A stretch of DNA of 64,000 nt from Oscillospiraceae bacterium (lineage in GTDB: Bacteria > Bacillota_A > Clostridia > Oscillospirales > Oscillospiraceae), in NCBI GenBank assembly GCA_021771675.1, contig JAETOP010000003.1:1-64000 (forward strand), read 5' to 3'. Each line of letters starts with the position of its first letter. The first letter of the stretch is position 1. Below are positions 15,181 through 23,759 of this stretch, piece after piece. Position numbers and translations under genes: made by a program. The notes under the pieces were generated by a model. The model saw nothing but the letters and a program-made list of their open reading frames with translations, was not told where the DNA came from and searched no databases.

Positions 15181-15226
15181 TCAGCTACCGCAGGCGATTT
15201 ATTCAGCGTTTCCTTAGGAGCATGCC

Positions 15227-16579
15227 ATGAAAAAAAAGCTTCCCAGAGTGCTCATTGCCGGAACCAACAGCGGCTGCGGCAAAACTACGGTGGTCTGCGG
15301 AATTTTGCAGGCGCTGAAAAACCGGGGAATTCCCCTCTCTTCTTATAAATGCGGGCCGGATTACATCGACCCCATGTTCCACAGCGCAGCCCTGGGGCTA
15401 TGCTGCCGGAACCTGGATTTACAGTTTTTTGACGAGAACACCCTGCGCTGCCTTCTGTCCCAGGGGGAGGGTCTGGCCCTCATCGAAGGAGTGATGGGCT
15501 ACTACGACGGGTTGGGAGTCAGCTGCCTGGCCAGCTCCTATGACCTGGCCAGGGCCGCCGGAGCGCCCACCGTGCTGGTGGTGAACGCCCGGGGTGCGGC
15601 CCACTCCATTCTGGCCACGGTGGCTGGCTTTTTCGGCCTTTATCCGGACAGCGGCATCCGGGGCGTAATTTTGAACAACTGCTCCCCCATGCTTTATCCC
15701 AGACTGAAAGAATTGCTTTCGGAGCATTTTCAGGGTGCGGTGCGGCCCCTGGGCTGCCTGCCGCCTCTGGAAGGGTGCGGTCTGGAAAGCCGTCATCTGG
15801 GCCTGGTCACCCCGGAAGAAGTTTCCGATTTGCGGGAAAAGCTTCAAATCCTGGCAGAGCGGGTGGAAAAGTACATCGATTTGGAAGGCCTTTTGACCCT
15901 GGCGGACAGTGCCCCGGTTCTGCGCTGGGAAGAGATTCCCCTGCCCCAGCCGGGAGACCCGGTTCGGATCGCCGTGGCCAGAGACAGGGCGTTCTGTTTT
16001 TATTATGAGGATAATTTCCGGCTTCTGACCCGGCTGGGGGCCGAGCTGGTGTTCTTCTCCCCCCTGACGGATGAAGCCCTGCCGGAAAATATCCAGGGGC
16101 TCTATCTGGGCGGCGGCTACCCGGAGCTTTACGCCGGAGAGCTGAGCGAAAACCAGGCCATGCGCCGCTCCATCCGGGAGGCCCTGGCAGGGAAGCTGCC
16201 CTGCATCGCCGAGTGCGGCGGATTTCTGTATTTGCAGGAGTCCCTGCTGGATAAGCCTATGGTGGGCTTCCTCAAGGGCAGGGGCTTTTCCACCGGCCGT
16301 CTGGTTCGCTTCGGCTACGCCTCCCTCACCGCCAATGGGGACGGGATGCTCCTGAACCGGGGAGAGACGGTGAACGCTCACGAATTTCACTACTACGATG
16401 TGGACAACCCCGGCGACGGCTTCACCGCAAAAAAAGCCTCCGGCGTCTGCTGGAACTGCGGCGTGGTATCGGACAGCCTCTACGCCGGATTTCCCCATCT
16501 TCATTTTTATGCCAATCCCCGGATGGCAGCCCGGTTTTTAGACCGCTGCCGGGGGCAAAAGGAGCCGTGCCATGATTGA
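15227..16579 (+). CDS. cbiA: cobyrinate a,c-diamide synthase
   Basis: A 450-residue CbiA. The N-terminal ATP-binding domain opens with VLIAGTNSGCGKTTV and has SSYKCGPDYIDPMFH and LIEGVMGYYDG. The C-terminal glutaminase-like domain has LYLGGGYPELY, then CIAECGGFLYL with the nucleophile cysteine, and NAHEFHYYD. It amidates side chains a and c of cobalt-cobyrinate using glutamine and ATP. It is the first gene of the cobalamin operon, with AGGAG eight bases before the ATG. The next gene starts inside its last codons. Confidence 0.95.
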   Translation: MKKKLPRVLIAGTNSGCGKTTVVCGILQALKNRGIPLSSYKCGPDYIDPMFHSAALGLCCRNLDLQFFDENTLRCLLSQGEGLALIEGVMGYYDGLGVSCLASSYDLARAAGAPTVLVVNARGAAHSILATVAGFFGLYPDSGIRGVILNNCSPMLYPRLKELLSEHFQGAVRPLGCLPPLEGCGLESRHLGLVTPEEVSDLREKLQILAERVEKYIDLEGLLTLADSAPVLRWEEIPLPQPGDPVRIAVARDRAFCFYYEDNFRLLTRLGAELVFFSPLTDEALPENIQGLYLGGGYPELYAGELSENQAMRRSIREALAGKLPCIAECGGFLYLQESLLDKPMVGFLKGRGFSTGRLVRFGYASLTANGDGMLLNRGETVNAHEFHYYDVDNPGDGFTAKKASGVCWNCGVVSDSLYAGFPHLHFYANPRMAARFLDRCRGQKEPCHD

Positions 16580-17195
16580 ATTTGTGAAACCCATGGATAT
16601 TGAAAAGCGGAGCTTTGAGATCATCACAGAGCTCCTGGGAGACACCCCCATGGATCCGGAAAACGCACCGGTCATCAAGCGGGTGATTCACACCTCGGCG
16701 GATTTTGACTATGCCAAAAATCTGGTGTTCTCCCCCGGGGCTGTGGAACAGGGCATCCGTGCCCTGAAAGCGGGCTGCGATATTGTCACCGATACCCAGA
16801 TGGCCAAAGCGGGCATTAACAAAACCGCCCTGGGGAAACTGGGGGGAGCGGTTCACTGCTTTATGTCCGACGAGGATGTGGCCCGGGAGGCAAAGCTGCG
16901 GGGGGTAACCCGGGCTGCCGTCTGCATGGAGCGGGGAGCGGCCCTGGGGCGGCCCTGTATTTTTGCCATCGGCAACGCCCCTACAGCCCTGATCTCCATC
17001 AAGGAACTGATGGACAATGGGAAGCTGAACCCGGCGCTCATCATCGGCGTGCCGGTGGGCTTTGTGAACGTGGTGGAGAGCAAAGAGCTGATCCTGGGCA
17101 CCCAGGCTCCCCACATTGTGGCCCGGGGCCGGAAGGGTGGCAGCAATGTGGCGGCGGCCATCTGCAACGCCCTGCTCTATCAGATTTGCCGGTAA
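16572..17195 (+). CDS. cbiC: cobalt-precorrin-8 methylmutase
   Basis: A 207-residue CbiC/CobH protein that moves a methyl group from C11 to C12 to give cobyrinate. Signature stretches: IEKRSFEIITELLG, VIKRVIHTSADFDYA (containing the catalytic histidine), DIVTDTQMAKAGI, and IIGVPVGFVNVVESKELI. It overlaps the cbiA stop codon by eight bases (ATGATTGA). The length fits the family. Confidence 0.96.
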   Translation: MIEFVKPMDIEKRSFEIITELLGDTPMDPENAPVIKRVIHTSADFDYAKNLVFSPGAVEQGIRALKAGCDIVTDTQMAKAGINKTALGKLGGAVHCFMSDEDVAREAKLRGVTRAAVCMERGAALGRPCIFAIGNAPTALISIKELMDNGKLNPALIIGVPVGFVNVVESKELILGTQAPHIVARGRKGGSNVAAAICNALLYQICR

Positions 17196-17196
17196 T

Positions 17197-18306
17197 ATGG
17201 AAGCGTATGTTATGAAGGACGGCAAGCGCCTCCGGCTGGGCTACACCACCGGCTCCTGCGCCGCTGCCGCCGCCAAGGCCGCTGCCTGGATGCTGCTGTC
17301 CGGCCGCCGGAAGGAGATCGTCCGTTTGGAGACGCCCAAGGGGATTTCGCTGGAGCTGACGGTTCGGGAAATTGAATTTGGCGAGGACTGCGTCCGCTGT
17401 GCCATTGAAAAGGATGGCGGGGACGACCCGGACATCACCACCGGCGCACTGATTTTTGCCCGGGCGAAAAAGGCCCACACCCCCGGGGTGGTGATCGACG
17501 GCGGCGCCGGCGTAGGCCGGGTGACCAAACCGGGGCTGGATCAGCCGGTGGGCAGCGCCGCCATCAACTCCGTACCCCGGAAAATGATTCGGGAGAATGT
17601 GGCGGAGGTGATGCAGGCCTTCGACTACCGGGGCGGGATGGAAATCCAGATTTCCGTTCCCCAGGGAGAGGCATTGGCAAAGAAAACCTTCAACCCCCGG
17701 CTGGGCATCATTGGCGGCATCTCCATTCTGGGAACCACGGGAATTGTGGAGCCCATGAGTGAGGCCGCTTTGCTGGAGACCATTCGTGTGGAGCTGCGTC
17801 AGCGGCGGGCCCAGGGAGCGGAGTCGGTGATGCTCACCCCCGGCAACTACGGATCGGAATTCATCCGGGATGGGCTGGGCCTGGACCCCCGGCAGGCGGT
17901 GCAGGTGTCCAATTTTATCGGCGACGCCCTGGACAGCTGCCGGGAGCTGGGCTTTCGGCGGGTGCTGCTCATCGGCCACATCGGGAAGCTCGTAAAGCTG
18001 GCGGGAAATATGATGAACACCCACTCCAAATACGGGGACTGCCGGATGCCCATTCTGGCGGCCTTCGCCGGGGCGGAGGGACTTCCCGGAGGGGAAATTG
18101 CCCGGGTTTTGGCATGCGTCAGCTGCGACGACGCCCTGTCCATCCTGGAAGAGGCCGGGGTGCGGAAAGCGGCCATGAACCGCCTGATGGAGGCCATTCT
18201 CCAAAACCTTCAATACCGTGGGGGGGAAGAACTGGAAGTGAGCTGCGCCATGTTCTCCAAGGTCTGGGGACTGCTGGCCGTGAGCGGGAACGCAGGGGAG
18301 ATATAA
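17197..18306 (+). CDS. cbiD: cobalt-precorrin-5B C1-methyltransferase
   Basis: A 369-residue CbiD. It starts almost at once with the family signature LRLGYTTGSCAAAAAKAA and continues with DDPDITTGALI, GRVTKPGLDQPVG, IIGGISILGTTGIVEPMS and LIGHIGKLVKLAGN. It methylates C1 of the corrin ring after ring contraction in the anaerobic path. The frame is open into cbiC, but the ATG at 17197 is one base after the cbiC stop codon and fits the family N-terminus. Confidence 0.95.
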   Translation: MEAYVMKDGKRLRLGYTTGSCAAAAAKAAAWMLLSGRRKEIVRLETPKGISLELTVREIEFGEDCVRCAIEKDGGDDPDITTGALIFARAKKAHTPGVVIDGGAGVGRVTKPGLDQPVGSAAINSVPRKMIRENVAEVMQAFDYRGGMEIQISVPQGEALAKKTFNPRLGIIGGISILGTTGIVEPMSEAALLETIRVELRQRRAQGAESVMLTPGNYGSEFIRDGLGLDPRQAVQVSNFIGDALDSCRELGFRRVLLIGHIGKLVKLAGNMMNTHSKYGDCRMPILAAFAGAEGLPGGEIARVLACVSCDDALSILEEAGVRKAAMNRLMEAILQNLQYRGGEELEVSCAMFSKVWGLLAVSGNAGEI

Positions 18307-18342
18307 GATACGAGATATGAGATACAGTGCATATCTTGTATC
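18307..18342. repeat. hairpin between cbiD and cbiF
   Basis: GATACGAGATATG (18307-18319) pairs with CATATCTTGTATC (18330-18342) with one mismatch. No T-run follows, so it is probably not a terminator; it could slow processing or RNA decay between the two halves of the operon. Confidence 0.55.
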
Positions 18343-18366
18343 TCAATATAGATTGGAGGCAATACC

Positions 18367-19125
18367 ATGGTTCATTTTGTGGGAGCCGGATGCGGGGCAG
18401 CAGATTTGATTACCCTCCGGGGCGCCAGGCTGCTGGGCCAGGCGGATGTGGTGATCTATGCCGGGTCTCTGGTAAATCCGGAGCTATTGGAGTTATGTAA
18501 ATCTGGCTGTGAAATTTACAACAGCGCCAAAATGACGCTGGAGGAGACCACCCAGGTGATTCTATCGGCGGAAGCGGCAGGCAAGACCACCGTCCGCCTT
18601 CACACCGGAGACAGCAGCATCTACGGCGCCGTGCGGGAGCAGTTCGATCAGCTGATTCCCCGGGGAATAGCGTTTGATGTGACTCCCGGTGTCAGCGCCT
18701 TTTGCGGGGCGGCGGCATCCTTGAAGCAGGAGTTCACTCTGCCGGAAATTTCCCAGACCGTTATCATCACCCGGCAGGCGGGCCGTACCGCTGTGCCGGA
18801 ACGGGAGCGGATTCGCTCCCTTGCCGCCCACCGGGCCACCATGGTGCTCTACCTCTCCACCGGCCTGACGGAGACCCTGCAGGAGGAGCTGCTGGCCGGG
18901 GGATACCCCGGCTCCACCCCGGCGGCGGTGGTGTTTAAGGCCAGCTGGCCGGATGAAAGAATTTTCCACTGCACCGTGGACACCCTGCACCAATGCGTCA
19001 CCGAAAACCACCTCGCCCGCACCAGTCTGATTATTGTGGGAGACTGCCTGGGGGAGTGCAATGCCCGCTCCTTCCTCTATGATCCCAGCTATGAGCGGCC
19101 CTTCCATGAGGCGGCAAAGCTATGA
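18367..19125 (+). CDS. cbiF: cobalt-precorrin-4 C11-methyltransferase
   Basis: A 252-residue SAM-dependent tetrapyrrole methylase. The N-terminus HFVGAGCGAADLITLRGARL, the YAGSLVNPELLEL segment and HTGDSSIYGAVREQ mark it as CbiF/CobM. It adds the C11 methyl group. TTGGAGG lies nine bases upstream of the ATG. The 60-bp gap from cbiD is the widest coding gap in the operon after the leader. Confidence 0.95.
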   Translation: MVHFVGAGCGAADLITLRGARLLGQADVVIYAGSLVNPELLELCKSGCEIYNSAKMTLEETTQVILSAEAAGKTTVRLHTGDSSIYGAVREQFDQLIPRGIAFDVTPGVSAFCGAAASLKQEFTLPEISQTVIITRQAGRTAVPERERIRSLAAHRATMVLYLSTGLTETLQEELLAGGYPGSTPAAVVFKASWPDERIFHCTVDTLHQCVTENHLARTSLIIVGDCLGECNARSFLYDPSYERPFHEAAKL

Positions 19126-20132
19126 AGCTGGCGGTATTTGCCTTTACCCGCCGGGGCTGCCAAACCGCCCGGGAAGCCGCCCGGGCATTGAATCCACAGC
19201 AGTGCCGCCGGTTCGCCCCGGAAAAATTCGGTCAAACGGATTTTGAAGCATATGCGCCCCCGCTGGCGGACTTCATGGCCCCGGTGTTTTCCTGGGCGGA
19301 TGCCATTTTGTTTGTGGGCAGCACCGGCATGGCCCTTCGGGCCATCGCCCCCTGGGTGCGGGATAAGAAAACGGATCCCGCCGTACTGGTGGTGGACGAG
19401 GGGGCGCATTTTGTTATTCCGCTGCTCTCCGGCCATATCGGCGGGGCCAACGCCCTGGCCCGGCTGCTGGGGCCGTCCCTGGGTGCGCTGCCGGTGATTA
19501 CCACCGCCACGGACACCCGGGGCCGCTTCTCCGTGGACGACTGGGCCGCCCGGAAGGGATTGACCATTGAAAATATGTCCGCCGCCAAAGCGGTGTCCGC
19601 TGCCATTTTAGAGAGGGATGTGCCCCTGCTCAGCGATTTTCCCATTGCCTCCTCCCTGCCGCCGGGGGTCATCCTCGGAAAGGAAGGCAGCATCGGCATC
19701 TACATCGGCTGGCAGAGGAAATTCCCCTTCACCACCACCCTGCGGCTGATTCCAAGGGTTTTGAACCTGGGCATCGGCTGCCGCAGAGGGACGACGGAGG
19801 AAAAAATCGCCGCTGCCGTGGAGCGGGTTCTGGGGGATATTCCTCTGGGAGCGGTGGCCAAGGCAGCGTCCATCGACCTGAAACGAAGCGAGCCGGGGCT
19901 GCTGTCCTTCTGCGCCCACCGGGGGCTCCCGGCAGTATTCTACAGCGCCGAAGAGCTGAACCGGGTTCCCGGGGATTTCCCAGCCTCGCAGCGGGTAAAA
20001 GCGGTCACCGGCGTGGACAATGTGTGCCAGCGTGCCGCCATGCTGGACGCAAAAAGATGTATTGTGGAAAAAACAACCCAGGACGGCGTCACCGTCGCTC
20101 TGGCAGAGATGGAATGGGAGGCAGCATTTTGA
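19122..20132 (+). CDS. cbiG: cobalt-precorrin-5A hydrolase
   Basis: A 336-residue CbiG. Its N- and mid domains hold LFVGSTGMALRAIAPWVRDK, VVDEGAHFVIPLLSGHIGGA and ANALARLLG; the C-terminal domain has LNLGIGCRRGTTEEKI and AVTGVDNVCQRAAML. It opens the delta-lactone ring and releases acetaldehyde, an anaerobic-route step, so this confirms the early-cobalt pathway. It starts within the cbiF stop (ATGA overlap). Confidence 0.95.
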   Translation: MKLAVFAFTRRGCQTAREAARALNPQQCRRFAPEKFGQTDFEAYAPPLADFMAPVFSWADAILFVGSTGMALRAIAPWVRDKKTDPAVLVVDEGAHFVIPLLSGHIGGANALARLLGPSLGALPVITTATDTRGRFSVDDWAARKGLTIENMSAAKAVSAAILERDVPLLSDFPIASSLPPGVILGKEGSIGIYIGWQRKFPFTTTLRLIPRVLNLGIGCRRGTTEEKIAAAVERVLGDIPLGAVAKAASIDLKRSEPGLLSFCAHRGLPAVFYSAEELNRVPGDFPASQRVKAVTGVDNVCQRAAMLDAKRCIVEKTTQDGVTVALAEMEWEAAF

Positions 20133-20857
20133 AGCTGACGGTTGTGGGCATCGGCCCCGGAAATGAAGAGAATATGACCCTCCGGGCCTGCCGGGCCCTG
20201 GAAGAGGCCCAGGTGATTGTGGGCTATCAGGTCTATGTAAATCTGATAAAAGACCGGTATCCCGGGAAGGAATTTCTCACCACCGGCATGACCCAGGAGA
20301 CCCGGCGCTGCCGGATGGCGCTGGAAGCGGCAAAAAAGGGGAAGAACGTAGCCATGGTCTGCTCCGGCGACAGTGGAGTCTACGGCATGGCGGCGCTGTG
20401 CTTTGAACTTCGGGGGGAGGAAGTATCTCCGGAAATCGAAGTGGTGCCCGGCCTCACCGCCGCCTGTTCCGGCGCTGCGGTGCTGGGAGCTCCCCTGACT
20501 CATGATTTTGCGGTTATCAGCCTCAGCGACCGGCTGACCCCCTGGGAGAAGATCGAGGAGCGTCTTCGCTGCGCCGCCCGGGGCGACTTCGCCATTGCCA
20601 TCTACAACCCCAAGAGTCATGGCCGCCCTGACCATCTGCGCCGGGCCTGCGACATCCTTTTGGAAACGCTCCCGGAAAATCGGCTCTGCGGCGTGGCCCG
20701 CAACATCGGCCGGGAGGGGGAAGCGGCGGTGCTGCTGACCCTGAAGCAGCTGCGCGGCTACGATGCGGATATGTTCTGCACGGTGTTCATCGGAAACGAA
20801 ATGACCCGCACCGTGGGCGGGAAGCTGGTCACCCCCAGAGGCTACCGGGATGAATGA
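20129..20857 (+). CDS. cbiH: cobalt-factor III / precorrin-3B C17-methyltransferase
   Basis: A 242-residue tetrapyrrole methylase starting KLTVVGIGPGNEENMTL. The YQVYVNLIKD, VCSGDSGVYGMA and VVPGLTAACSGAAVLGAPLTHDF motifs identify CbiH/CobJ, which methylates C17 and contracts the ring. I chose a TTG start (20129) that overlaps the cbiG stop as TTGA, with GGGAGG seven bases upstream. An in-frame ATG at 20114 would place the same GGAGG inside the gene. Confidence 0.92.
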   Translation: MKLTVVGIGPGNEENMTLRACRALEEAQVIVGYQVYVNLIKDRYPGKEFLTTGMTQETRRCRMALEAAKKGKNVAMVCSGDSGVYGMAALCFELRGEEVSPEIEVVPGLTAACSGAAVLGAPLTHDFAVISLSDRLTPWEKIEERLRCAARGDFAIAIYNPKSHGRPDHLRRACDILLETLPENRLCGVARNIGREGEAAVLLTLKQLRGYDADMFCTVFIGNEMTRTVGGKLVTPRGYRDE

Positions 20858-22793
20858 AATCTGTATTTTTGCCGGCACCAGCGAGGGACGGGAATTGACC
20901 CAGCTGCTGCGCCGCCAGGGCATCCGGGTCTATGCCTGTGTGGCCACGGAGTACGGCCAGACTTTGCTGGAAGCGGGAGAAAACGTCCATACCGGAAGGC
21001 TGAGCCGGGAGCAGATGGAGGAGCTGCTCACCCAGAGGCGGTTCGACTGCGTGGTGGATGCCACCCATCCCTATGCCGCCCTGGTGACAGAAAACCTGCA
21101 AGCCGCCTGCACCGCCACAGGAACGGAATATCTGCGGCTGCTCCGGGGCAGCAGCGAGTTTCCCCGGGACTGCATCTGGGTCCAGGACACTGCCCAGGCG
21201 GTTCAAAAGCTGCAAGAGCTCCCGGGAAATGTCCTGCTCACCACCGGAAGCAAGGAGCTGGCTGCGTTTGCCCAACTGCCGGACTTCGCCCAGCGCTGCT
21301 ATGCCCGGGTGCTTCCCGTGGAGGGGAGTATCTGCGCCTGCCGGGAGGCAGGACTGCCCGCAAGCCACATCTATGCCATGCAGGGGCCCTTTTCCCTGGA
21401 AATGAATCTGGCCCAGCTCCACTGCTGCAACGCCGCTGTCCTTGTCACCAAGGAGGCAGGGGCCAAGGGCGGCTTCCCGGAAAAGGCCCAGGCCGCCGCC
21501 CAGGCGGGAGTGAAGCTTCTGGTGATCGGAAGACCGCCCCAGACAGCGGGGATGGACTTTCCCCAAATGGCGGCGCTGCTGGCCCGGCGCTTCGGCTTCT
21601 CCCTGTCCCCAGAGGTGGCAGTGGTGGGAATGGGCCCCGGCGGAAGGGAGCACCGAACCCAGGCCGCCCAGCAGGCCCTCCAGGAGGCGGAGTGCCTCAT
21701 CGGAGCCAGGCGGATGCTGGAAGCTACCGCCCTGCCGGGGCAAATCTGCTGTGAGGCCGTCGCCCCGGAGAAAATCCGGGAGGCAATCTTTGCCCACCCG
21801 GAGTGCAGCCGGTTCGCCGTGGTGCTTTCCGGGGACGTGGGCTTCTACAGCGGGGCCAGAAAGCTTCTGCCCCTGCTGACGGACTGCAAGGCCAAGCTCC
21901 TGCCGGGCATCAGCAGTCTGAGTATGCTGTGCAGCCGCCTGGGCGTGAGCTATGAGGATGCGGTGAGCGTCAGCCTCCATGGACGGGAAATGGGAATTGC
22001 CGCCGTTTTGGCCCGGGAACCCAAGGTTTTCGTCCTGGTGGGGGGAGAGGACGGCATGGGGAAGTTGTGCCGCCATCTGGTGGAATTCGGCTTTGGAGCC
22101 GTGGACGTCTCGGTGGGAGAGCGGCTGGGCTACCCGGAGGAGAGGATCACCCGGGGCACCGCCGCCCAGCTGGCGGGAGAGCGCTTCGACAGTCTCAGCG
22201 CAGCGCTGATTACCCACGAAGTCACCCAGCCCGCTGCCCCCGGCTGGAAGGACGAGGTTTTCCTGCGGGAAAAACGGGTGCCCATGACCAAGCGGGACAT
22301 CCGTTCCGCCGTGCTGGCCCGGCTGGAGCTTCGCTGGGACGCAGTCTGCTGGGACATCGGTGCGGGCACCGGCTCCGTCTCTGTGGAGATGGCAGCCCAG
22401 TGCCCCTGGGGAAAAGTCTATGCCGTGGAAAAAGAGCCGGAGGCCATGGCCCTGTTGGAGAAAAACCGGCGATTGCACCACATGGACAATGTAATCCCCG
22501 TCCCGGGTACGGCCCCGGAGGCCTGTTATGATCTTCCCGCCCCCACCCATGTGTTCATTGGGGGCAGCGGCGGGAATATGGAGGAAATTCTGGAACTGGC
22601 TCGGCGGAAAAATCCCGAGGTGCGGGTGGTGGCCACGGCCATCGCCCTGGAGACCCTGGCGGAGCTGGGCCGGTTCCCCGGGGCTGATGTGACCTGCCTT
22701 ACTGCTGCCCAGGGAAAGGCCCTGGGAAGCCATACCCTGATGCAGGGGCAGAACCCGGTATACATCTTTACATTTCAAGGTGATGGACAATGA
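20850..22793 (+). CDS. CbiJ-CbiE-CbiT fusion: precorrin-6A reductase with C5 and C15 methyltransferases
   Basis: A 647-residue protein made of three pathway enzymes. Residues 1-250 are a CbiJ/CobK reductase (CIFAGTSEGREL, DATHPYAALVTENL, LLTTGSKELAAF, GPFSLEMN, VTKEAGAKGGFPEK). Residues 255-455 are a CbiE methylase (VAVVGMGPGGREHRT, VVLSGDVGFYSGA, LLPGISSLSML). Residues 470-647 are CbiT (KRDIRSAVLARLEL, then the SAM site WDIGAGTGSVSVEMA at about 501-515, and HVFIGGSGGNMEEIL). Together they carry cobalt-precorrin-6A to cobalt-precorrin-8. CbiE-CbiT fusions (CobL-like) are well known; joining the reductase in front is less common. It overlaps cbiH by eight bases. Confidence 0.93.
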   Translation: MNEICIFAGTSEGRELTQLLRRQGIRVYACVATEYGQTLLEAGENVHTGRLSREQMEELLTQRRFDCVVDATHPYAALVTENLQAACTATGTEYLRLLRGSSEFPRDCIWVQDTAQAVQKLQELPGNVLLTTGSKELAAFAQLPDFAQRCYARVLPVEGSICACREAGLPASHIYAMQGPFSLEMNLAQLHCCNAAVLVTKEAGAKGGFPEKAQAAAQAGVKLLVIGRPPQTAGMDFPQMAALLARRFGFSLSPEVAVVGMGPGGREHRTQAAQQALQEAECLIGARRMLEATALPGQICCEAVAPEKIREAIFAHPECSRFAVVLSGDVGFYSGARKLLPLLTDCKAKLLPGISSLSMLCSRLGVSYEDAVSVSLHGREMGIAAVLAREPKVFVLVGGEDGMGKLCRHLVEFGFGAVDVSVGERLGYPEERITRGTAAQLAGERFDSLSAALITHEVTQPAAPGWKDEVFLREKRVPMTKRDIRSAVLARLELRWDAVCWDIGAGTGSVSVEMAAQCPWGKVYAVEKEPEAMALLEKNRRLHHMDNVIPVPGTAPEACYDLPAPTHVFIGGSGGNMEEILELARRKNPEVRVVATAIALETLAELGRFPGADVTCLTAAQGKALGSHTLMQGQNPVYIFTFQGDGQ

Positions 22794-23752
22794 AACAACG
22801 GGCCTTGGCGCTGATGATCGGCTTTGCCATTGACCTTCTTTTGGGAGACCCCCACAGCCTGCCCCACCCGGTGGTGCTGATGGGAAAGTTGATTTCGTTC
22901 CTGAGAAAGCATCTGTGCCGCCTCTTTCCAAAAACGGAGTTGGGAGAGCGGGCAGCGGGCGGGGTGCTCTGGCTGATTACCCTGGGTCTTTCCGGAGCGG
23001 TGCCTTTTGGAATCCTTCTGCTCTGTCGGAGCCGCTCTGCCTGGCTGGCACTGGGGGTGGAGAGCCTGATGTGCTGGCAGATCATCGCCCCCCGGAGTCT
23101 GCGGGACGAGAGTATGGAGGTATACAAAGCCCTGAAAAGCGGCTCCATCCGGAAAGCCCGGAATGCGGTGTCCATGATCGTGGGCCGGGATACGGAAAAT
23201 CTGGATGAAGCCGCCGTGGCCCGGGCGGCGGTGGAGACTGTGGCGGAGAATGCCTCCGACGGGGTGATCGCTCCCCTGCTGTTCCTGGCTTTGGGGGGCG
23301 CTCCCCTGGGCTTTTGCTACAAGGCCGTGAACACCATGGATTCCATGCTGGGCTACATAGAGCCCCCCTACCGGAACATCGGCTTTGTCCCGGCAAAAAT
23401 GGACGATCTTTTTAATTTCCTCCCCGCCCGGCTCAGCGCCCTGCTGATGCTGCCGGTGGGGGCAGTTCTGGGACTGGATGTGAAAAACGGCTGGAAAATC
23501 TTTCGCCGGGACCGGTACAACCATGCCAGCCCCAACTCCGCCCAAACGGAGTCCGTCTGCGCCGGGCTGCTGGGACTGCGGCTGGCAGGGGATGCCAGCT
23601 ACCACGGCGTTTTACACAAGAAAAAATTCATTGGCGACCCTCTGCGGGAAATCTCCCCGGAGGACATTCCAATCAGCTGCCGGCTGATGTACGGCACAGC
23701 CATTTTAATGCTGGCACTGTGTATCGTCACCTTGTCGGTTCTGTCTTTGTGA
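22790..23752 (+). CDS. cbiB: adenosylcobinamide-phosphate synthase
   Basis: A 320-residue membrane protein. It has GFAIDLLLGDPHSLPHPVVLMGKLI near the start, VGRDTENLDEAAVARAAVETVAENASDGVIAPL and AKMDDLFNFLPARLSALLM, all CbiB signatures. It joins aminopropanol phosphate to adenosylcobyric acid. Several hydrophobic helices fit an integral membrane enzyme. It overlaps the preceding stop codon (ATGA). Confidence 0.95.
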   Translation: MKQRALALMIGFAIDLLLGDPHSLPHPVVLMGKLISFLRKHLCRLFPKTELGERAAGGVLWLITLGLSGAVPFGILLLCRSRSAWLALGVESLMCWQIIAPRSLRDESMEVYKALKSGSIRKARNAVSMIVGRDTENLDEAAVARAAVETVAENASDGVIAPLLFLALGGAPLGFCYKAVNTMDSMLGYIEPPYRNIGFVPAKMDDLFNFLPARLSALLMLPVGAVLGLDVKNGWKIFRRDRYNHASPNSAQTESVCAGLLGLRLAGDASYHGVLHKKKFIGDPLREISPEDIPISCRLMYGTAILMLALCIVTLSVLSL

Positions 23753-23759
23753 GGCAACT

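Noticed and set aside
20829..22931. 700-codon open frame on the minus strand opposite cbiJET
   Set aside because: No family resemblance, composition of an antisense shadow of GC-rich codons; the plus strand is clearly coding.
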